A stretch of DNA of 36,814 bases, from NCBI GenBank assembly GCA_024641545.1, contig JAHECW010000033.1, positions 1-36,814 on the forward strand, given 5' to 3'. This DNA is from Acidobacteriota bacterium. Its GTDB lineage: Bacteria; Acidobacteriota; Thermoanaerobaculia; Thermoanaerobaculales; Sulfomarinibacteraceae. The number at the start of each line of letters is the position of its first letter. The stretch's first letter is position 1. The notes beneath the pieces were generated by a model. That model was given only the letters and a program-made list of their open reading frames with translations. It was not told where the DNA came from and made no database searches. Below are positions 31,911 through 36,814 of this stretch, in pieces. Both the position numbers and the translations under genes were made by a program.

Positions 31911-32990
31911 TCACTCGGTCGGGTCGTCGCGATCGAAACCCCAGAAGACGGGCTCGGGTTTGAGATCGACCCCGAGGTGGGCCCGCACACCCCGCCGGAT
32001 GTCCCTGGCAAATTCGATGAGCTCGCCGGTGGTCCCGTCGCCCCGGTGGACGAGGGCGAGGGCGTGCTTCGTCGACAGCCCGACCCTGCCGCGGACGGCG
32101 CCCCTGGGAAAACCCGCGTGCTCGACGAGCCACGCGGCCGAGAGCTTGTACCGTTCCTCCCCCACCGGGTGCACCGGCGGCTGCTGATCGAAGCCGAGAA
32201 CGCCGAGCACCCGCGCCGAGGCGATGACGCTCTCGAGGTTGGCGCCGTCGACCACCGGGTTGACGAAGAACGAGCCGACGCTGCGCCGGTTCGGGTCGTC
32301 GTCGTCGATCACCATGGATTTCGAGCGCCGTAGATCGAGCACGGCGGCGCGGAGCTCGCCGAGGGTCGGCGTGGCGCCGGCGGCGAAACCCTCCGCGACC
32401 TGTGCGTAGCCGAGATTGGGCGCTCCGCCGGCAACGAGGCTGAACGCGACATCGAGGATGATGTACGGGTTGTCGGCTCGGCGGAAGACGCTGCTGCGGT
32501 AGCCGAAGCCGCACTCCGTGGCGGTCATGACGGTCTCTTCGAGGGTCTCCCGGTGGAGGACCCGAACCCTCGCCACGACCGAGGCCACCTCCTGGCCGTA
32601 AGCGCCGACGTTCTGGATCGGGGTCGCACCGGCGGTGCCGGGAATCCCCGACAGACACTCGATGCCCGCCAGGTTCTCCGCCACCGTCGTTTTCACCACC
32701 TCGTCCCAGGGCTCGCCCGCGGCGGCGGTGACCAGGGCGACGTCATGGCGGCGGTCGATGTCGAGCCCTCGCGTGGCGATCGTGACGATCAGACCGCGAA
32801 CCCCGCGGTCGGCGACCACGACGTTGGAGCCGCCGCCGAGCACGCTGACCGGGACCCCGCGGTCGACGGCCCAGCCCAGCGCGTCGCGGATCTCCGCCTC
32901 GCTCCCGGCTTCGACGAGCCACTCGGCGCGCCCGCCGAGCTCGAGGGTGGTTCTCGGGGCGAGGGGTGCGTTCGGAAGCGGTTCGATCAT
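31911..32990 (-). CDS. murB: UDP-N-acetylenolpyruvoylglucosamine reductase
   Basis: 359 aa. It reduces UDP-GlcNAc-enolpyruvate to UDP-MurNAc with NADPH and FAD, the second committed step of peptidoglycan synthesis. FAD-binding stretches are TTLELGGRAEWLVEA, VSVLGGGSNVVVADRGVRGL and GIPGTAGATPIQNVGAYGQE; the catalytic Ser is in RSVGSFFVNPVVDG and the C-terminal Glu region is LKPEPVFWG. YRSSVFRRADNPYIILDVAF places it with the longer type I (E. coli-like) enzymes. Start ATG 32990 has TAGACT 7 nt upstream and no ribosome site. It stands alone, away from the usual mur/ddl/fts cluster. Confidence 0.95.
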   Translation of the reverse strand: MIEPLPNAPLAPRTTLELGGRAEWLVEAGSEAEIRDALGWAVDRGVPVSVLGGGSNVVVADRGVRGLIVTIATRGLDIDRRHDVALVTAAAGEPWDEVVKTTVAENLAGIECLSGIPGTAGATPIQNVGAYGQEVASVVARVRVLHRETLEETVMTATECGFGYRSSVFRRADNPYIILDVAFSLVAGGAPNLGYAQVAEGFAAGATPTLGELRAAVLDLRRSKSMVIDDDDPNRRSVGSFFVNPVVDGANLESVIASARVLGVLGFDQQPPVHPVGEERYKLSAAWLVEHAGFPRGAVRGRVGLSTKHALALVHRGDGTTGELIEFARDIRRGVRAHLGVDLKPEPVFWGFDRDDPTE

Positions 32991-32997
32991 CGGCCAC

Positions 32998-33026
32998 AGT
33001 CTAGCCCCACCGGCGAGCGTCACCAA
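32998..33026 (-). promoter_or_regulatory. promoter of murB, leaderless arrangement
   Basis: On the minus strand, TTGGTG (33026-33021), exactly 17 bp, then TAGACT (33003-32998), ending 7 nt before ATG 32990. A strong pair. Confidence 0.6.
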
Positions 33027-33103
33027 ACAACCGGTGATCGCCGAGGCTGTAGGGCGGGCGGCTCTGAATCACCGGCCGTTCTACCGACCTCCATGACAAC
33101 AAC

Positions 33104-33184
33104 GCCGGCGGGGGCGCCGGCGCCACAACATCGCACCTTTCCCGGAATGCCAGGCGCCATTGTGGGGCCGGCGCCCCCGCCGGC
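33104..33184. repeat. 25-bp GC-rich inverted repeat between divergent murB and M1 peptidase promoters
   Basis: Left arm 33104-33128 and right arm 33160-33184 are complementary at 24 of 25 positions and enclose a 31-nt loop. Both contain the word GCCGGCGGGGGCGCCGG. It could fold in RNA or as a DNA cruciform. It resembles short palindromic mobile or structural elements; no coding capacity. Confidence 0.75.
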
Positions 33185-33196
33185 CCGATCCCCCGC

Positions 33197-33227
33197 TTGG
33201 TGCCCTGAGCCGGAGACCGAGTACAAT
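33197..33227 (+). promoter_or_regulatory. putative promoter of the M1 metallopeptidase gene
   Basis: TTGGTG (33197-33202), 19 bp, TACAAT (33222-33227), 18 nt before ATG 33246, with GGAGG in between. This gene thus has a conventional short leader. The spacer is longer than ideal. Confidence 0.45.
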
Positions 33228-33245
33228 CACCAACCGGAGGTCCGC

Positions 33246-36200
33246 ATGCCGTTCCACGCCCTCGGTCTCGTACTCCTCGCCACCGCCGCAGCGGCGGCTC
33301 CCGCCGGTCCGCCGGAGGGCGTCTTCGAACCGCCGCCCGCCGTCCGCCACCAACTCGAAGAGGGCGCGAGCAAGCGTGCGGCGTTCCAGGACTTGATTCG
33401 GATCCGCGGCGCGCAGGCCAAGAACTGGGCCGGGGAGCTGCCGCCGGCGGTCTACGATGTCACGAGCTACGAGATCGACGTCGATGTCGATCCCGCCCGG
33501 CAGACCCTCTCGGGTTCGGTGACGATCACCCTCGAGGCGATCGCCGACGGGCTCGCCACCGTCGATCTCGATGCCGATCTCGGGCTCCGGATCCTGTCGG
33601 TCCTCCAGGTCGGGGAGCGGCGGTTTCAGTACGACAGTCCGCAGGAGGTCGCCTTCGAGCACGTCGGTGATCGTTTGACGGTGACGCTGGTCCGGCCCTT
33701 GCCGGCCGGCGAAACGGTCACGCTCCGGGTGACCTATGGCGGCCACGCCTGGCGCGACGGCCTCATCGGCGCGACCGGCGTCAACTGGTACTCCAACGGC
33801 GGCACCCCGGTGATCCACACCTTTGCCCAACCCTACGGCGCGCGGGTGTGGTGGCCGTGCAACGACCGGCCCGACGACAAGGCGATCGTCTCCCTCAGGG
33901 CGACGGTCCCCGACGACCTCGATGTCGCGGCCAACGGCGTCGAGCGGTCGAGACAGGACAACGGCGACGGCACCGCGACCAGCGTCTGGTCGTCCGCCTA
34001 CCCGGTCTCCACCTATCTCGTGGTCATGCACGTCTCGGACTTCGTCTACTCCGAATCGACCTACGCCGGCCTCGACGGCACCAGCATGCCGGTCGGTCTC
34101 TGGGCCATGCCTCAGGTCGCCGAACAGGCCGAAACCGATCTCGCCGTAACGGTGCCGCAGATCGAAGTGATGGCCGATCACTGGGGCGAGTACCCCTTCC
34201 TCGACGAGAAGTTCGGCAACGCCACCGTCTTCTTCGGCGGCGGGATGGAGCACCAGACCCTGACCACGCTCTCGGTCTATTATGTCGGCGACCCCTGGAT
34301 GGAGTGGCTCAACGTCCACGAGCTCGGCCACGAGTGGTGGGGCGACTGGATCACCATGGACGACTGGCGCCACACCTGGCTCAACGAGGGCTTCGCCACC
34401 CACACCGAGTGGCTCTGGGCCGAGCACCTCGGTCCGGATGTCATCGAGCAGTACCTCGAGGATGAAGACTGGCGGGGCTGGTTCAGTGGTTCCGTCTTCG
34501 ACAACCCCACCCCATTCTCGTGGACCATCTACGCCAAGGGGTCGTGGGTCGCGTGGATGCTGCGCCACGTCATCGGCGACGAGGCCTTCTTCGACGCCAT
34601 GGCGGCCTACCGTGCGGCGCACGGCGGTGGGACCGCCACCACCGAGGATCTCGAGACCGCCATGGAGGCCGCGTCCGGGATGGAGCTCGGCTGGTTTTTC
34701 GACGAGTGGGTCTACGGTCGCTACCGGCCGCGGTACATTTATGACTGGAGCAACGGCCCCGGCTCGCTGTTCGAGCTCACGGTCCGCCAGGTCCAGACCA
34801 ACACCGGGCTCTTCAAGATGCCGATGACCATCCGGGTGACCACGGCGACCGGATCCGAGGACCACCGGGTGTGGCTCGAGGCCCTCGCCGAGCAGACCGT
34901 CACGATCCAACTCGCGGCCGACGCCACCGCGGTCGAGCTCAACCCCGACACCCACGTCCTGTGCGAGATCGCCCACGTGTCCGAACCCGATCTCGAGCTC
35001 GGGCCGCTGTTCCCCGACGGTTACGACTTCGGGATCGTTCCCGGTTCGCAGACCGCGACCCGGGAGCTCCCGCTCACCAACACCGGCGGCGCCGATCTCG
35101 TCATCGACGGCATCTGGCCGGACAACGGCAGCGCCTTCGAGCTCGATGACCCACCCGGCTTCCCGCTGACCATCCCCCCGGGTGAAACCGTGACCGTGAC
35201 GATCCTCTTCGACCCGTCCGGGCTCGGCAGGTCGACCGACACCTTCTACATCCAGAGCAACGACCCCGACCGCGAGGGCGGCGCGTGGGTCCCGGTCGCC
35301 GGGAACGGCTCCCTCGTCGAGGACGCCCGGTTGGCGGTTCCCGCCTCGACCTCGGTGGGGCGGACCTCGGTCGGAGGCACCGCCGAGGGCCGCTTCGACG
35401 CCATCAATCTCGGCGGCCAACCGCTGCCGGTCCAGACCACCGTCGTGGGTGAGGGGTTCTTCCTCGGCGCGACGCTCCCACCGATGCTGCCGCCCGGGAG
35501 CAGCAACCAGGTCATCGTCCGCTTCCACCCGACCGCCGCCGGTCCCGCAACCGGTTCGGTGATCTTCCACCAGGGCGATCCGGGGAACCCACTCAAGACC
35601 GTCGCTCTCTCCGGCACCGGTGACGCCGCGCCCCGGCTTGAAATCGATCCTCCCGCGCTCTCGCTCGGGGTCGGCGGTGACGACATCACCGCGACCCTTC
35701 GCCTGATCAACACCGGCGCCGAGCCGCTCTGGATCACGGTCCTGGATACCGCGATTCCGTACCGATTCGTCGACACCATCGAGCTGCCGGCGGAGATCGC
35801 TCCGGGATCGGCGCTGGATGTCGAGGTCGGTCTTCTCCCGGGCGCCTCCGGCACCATTTCCGGCGATCTCTCGATCCACAGCAACGACCCCGCCGTTCCG
35901 GTGGCGAGGGTCCCGCTCCGGGCCCATGCCACCGACACGCCGCTGCACCGGGCGAGCTTCCCCGCCGCGGCGAGCGGCCCCGGTCTGGGCGACACCTATT
36001 GGTCGTCCCGAGCCTACCTGTTGAATCCCACCGGCGACGCTCTCTACACCGATCTGGTCTTCCGGCCCAACGGCGAGCGAGCGGGCGACCACCCGGATGC
36101 CGGTTACGAGGTCCCGCCCCGATCGCAGCGGGTGATCCCCGATCTCGTCACCGCCACCGGCGCCCAGGGCAGCGGCGGCGTCAACCTCCGCACCAGCGAT

Positions 36201-36814
36201 GCCGGACTGGTTGCGATATCACGCACCTTCGCCTCGGACTCCGCCGGCACCTACGGCCAGTTCATCGGTGGCTGGGACCACGCCGAGGCCCTCGCCGGCG
36301 ACAAACGCTATGTGCTGGCCGGGCTGGCGGGCAACGGCGGCTTCCATACCAACCTCGGCGTTCTCAATCTCGGTGATGAAGACCTCGCCGTGGATGTCGC
36401 TCTCTTCAGTTCCACCGGCGAGCACCTGGGAACCCGGAGGATCAACGCGGTCCCCGGCGGGTTCAAGCAGGTGGTCTCGCTCATCGCAAGGCTCACCGAC
36501 GATGTCGTCCGGGGCGGCTATGCAACCCTGGCCGCGACCGATGCCGGCGCGAGCTTCCTGGCCTACGCCTCGGTGGTCGACGACGCCTCGCACGATCCGA
36601 CGCTGGTGCTTCCCCGTGACATGGCCCCCGCGGTTGTCGCGCTCGAACATGCCGTCCCGGCGGTCGCCTCGTTGCCGGGATCGGGCGGCACGACCTGGCG
36701 CTCCCAAGTCGATGTGGTGAACGTTTCCCAGGACGAACGATCCGTGACCATCGAGTACTATCGCGAAGACGGCTCCTCGATCGCCAGCATGCCCATGGCG
36801 CTCGAGCCCGGAAG
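33246..36814 (+). CDS. secreted M1-family metallopeptidase with choice-of-anchor-type Ig-like tail, 3' end cut by window
   Basis: At least 1189 aa; no stop before the window end. A Sec signal (MPFHALGLVLLATAAAAAPA) leads to an M1 N-terminal beta domain (PPAVYDVTSYEIDVDVDPAR; FAQPYGARVWWPCNDRPDDK). The zincin site is complete: HELGH (His358, Glu359, His362) plus Glu381 in TWLNEGFATHTEW, after GGGMEHQTLTT, which stands for the GxMEN exopeptidase motif. From about residue 585 come about three Ig-like choice-of-anchor D repeats (GYDFGIVPGSQTATRELPLT; TFYIQSNDPDREGG; VALSGTGDAAPRLEIDPPAL), then about 290 further residues of beta-rich tail beginning AAASGPGLGDTYWSSRAYLL. It hydrolyses peptides outside the cell, and the tail may attach it to the surface. 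ATG 33246 has GGAGG 5 nt upstream. Confidence 0.9.
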   Translation, partial: MPFHALGLVLLATAAAAAPAGPPEGVFEPPPAVRHQLEEGASKRAAFQDLIRIRGAQAKNWAGELPPAVYDVTSYEIDVDVDPARQTLSGSVTITLEAIADGLATVDLDADLGLRILSVLQVGERRFQYDSPQEVAFEHVGDRLTVTLVRPLPAGETVTLRVTYGGHAWRDGLIGATGVNWYSNGGTPVIHTFAQPYGARVWWPCNDRPDDKAIVSLRATVPDDLDVAANGVERSRQDNGDGTATSVWSSAYPVSTYLVVMHVSDFVYSESTYAGLDGTSMPVGLWAMPQVAEQAETDLAVTVPQIEVMADHWGEYPFLDEKFGNATVFFGGGMEHQTLTTLSVYYVGDPWMEWLNVHELGHEWWGDWITMDDWRHTWLNEGFATHTEWLWAEHLGPDVIEQYLEDEDWRGWFSGSVFDNPTPFSWTIYAKGSWVAWMLRHVIGDEAFFDAMAAYRAAHGGGTATTEDLETAMEAASGMELGWFFDEWVYGRYRPRYIYDWSNGPGSLFELTVRQVQTNTGLFKMPMTIRVTTATGSEDHRVWLEALAEQTVTIQLAADATAVELNPDTHVLCEIAHVSEPDLELGPLFPDGYDFGIVPGSQTATRELPLTNTGGADLVIDGIWPDNGSAFELDDPPGFPLTIPPGETVTVTILFDPSGLGRSTDTFYIQSNDPDREGGAWVPVAGNGSLVEDARLAVPASTSVGRTSVGGTAEGRFDAINLGGQPLPVQTTVVGEGFFLGATLPPMLPPGSSNQVIVRFHPTAAGPATGSVIFHQGDPGNPLKTVALSGTGDAAPRLEIDPPALSLGVGGDDITATLRLINTGAEPLWITVLDTAIPYRFVDTIELPAEIAPGSALDVEVGLLPGASGTISGDLSIHSNDPAVPVARVPLRAHATDTPLHRASFPAAASGPGLGDTYWSSRAYLLNPTGDALYTDLVFRPNGERAGDHPDAGYEVPPRSQRVIPDLVTATGAQGSGGVNLRTSDAGLVAISRTFASDSAGTYGQFIGGWDHAEALAGDKRYVLAGLAGNGGFHTNLGVLNLGDEDLAVDVALFSSTGEHLGTRRINAVPGGFKQVVSLIARLTDDVVRGGYATLAATDAGASFLAYASVVDDASHDPTLVLPRDMAPAVVALEHAVPAVASLPGSGGTTWRSQVDVVNVSQDERSVTIEYYREDGSSIASMPMALEPG

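Noticed and set aside
33081-36092. 1003-codon open frame on the minus strand opposite the M1 peptidase
   Set aside because: It is antisense to a gene with intact catalytic motifs, has no recognisable domain, and has the Arg/Asp/Gly/Val-rich composition of GC-rich shadow frames. The frames at 25997-27721 (minus) and 6672-8510 (plus) are the same kind of artefact.
1-36814. Mobile element, phage, toxin-antitoxin, defence system or CRISPR array
   Set aside because: No transposase, integrase, phage structural gene, restriction or abortive-infection domain, or regularly spaced repeat was found; only non-coding repeats are present.

Overview
This 36.8 kb window is high-GC bacterial chromosome, densely packed with genes on both strands. 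There are no rRNA or tRNA genes, no CRISPR array and no recognisable transposase or phage gene. A PEGA-type Ser/Thr kinase, a Rex repressor, biopterin-dependent phenylalanine hydroxylase, a cyclic 2,3-diphosphoglycerate synthetase homologue and large secreted proteins with Ig-like tails together suggest an Acidobacteriota lineage (Thermoanaerobaculia/Holophagae-like). That assignment is inference from gene content, not from a marker-gene comparison.

Layout. 1-3.9 kb (minus): scpA-scpB (chromosome segregation), then a sulfatase-superfamily lipoprotein and a hotdog thioesterase cut by the window edge. 4.0-4.6 kb (plus): a stand-alone DEDD exonuclease. 4.6-9.7 kb (minus): an unknown membrane protein, then cheW, a chemoreceptor and a CheA-receiver hybrid. 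9.7-12.9 kb (minus): the cyclic-diphosphoglycerate synthetase homologue and guaA, separated by an AT-rich inverted-repeat element. 13.0-17.3 kb (plus): rex with its own operator, a PEGA Ser/Thr kinase and a secreted TPR protein. 17.3-21.6 kb: a GT4 glycosyltransferase (minus), a small membrane protein, a single-domain response regulator, then lspA-lgt-rluD (lipoprotein maturation plus rRNA pseudouridylation). 21.9-24.5 kb: two paired transferases (minus), a Rieske protein (plus) and phenylalanine hydroxylase (minus). 24.96-31.7 kb (plus): a six-gene operon of ECF sigma factor, zinc-finger anti-sigma/FecR/DUF3352 protein and two ATPase-permease ABC pairs. 31.9-33.0 kb (minus): murB. From 33.2 kb (plus): a large secreted M1 metallopeptidase running off the window.

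Two signals cut across the gene list. First, eleven genes carry a TAnnnT -10 hexamer only 5-8 nt before the start codon, several with a -35 at 17-18 bp. This predicts that much of the genome is expressed from leaderless mRNAs; other starts use normal GGAGG ribosome sites or ATGA/GTGA overlaps. Second, three diverged copies of a roughly 67-bp sequence sit between genes, alongside an AT-rich inverted repeat and a GC-rich 25-bp inverted repeat, which suggests small non-coding repeat families.

The most system-like unit is the sigma/anti-sigma/ABC operon at 24.96-31.7 kb. The most informative regulatory site is the Rex operator on the rex promoter. The oddest protein features are a receiver domain without its phosphoacceptor Asp on CheA and a chemoreceptor whose Cache-like sensor lies C-terminal to the signalling domain.
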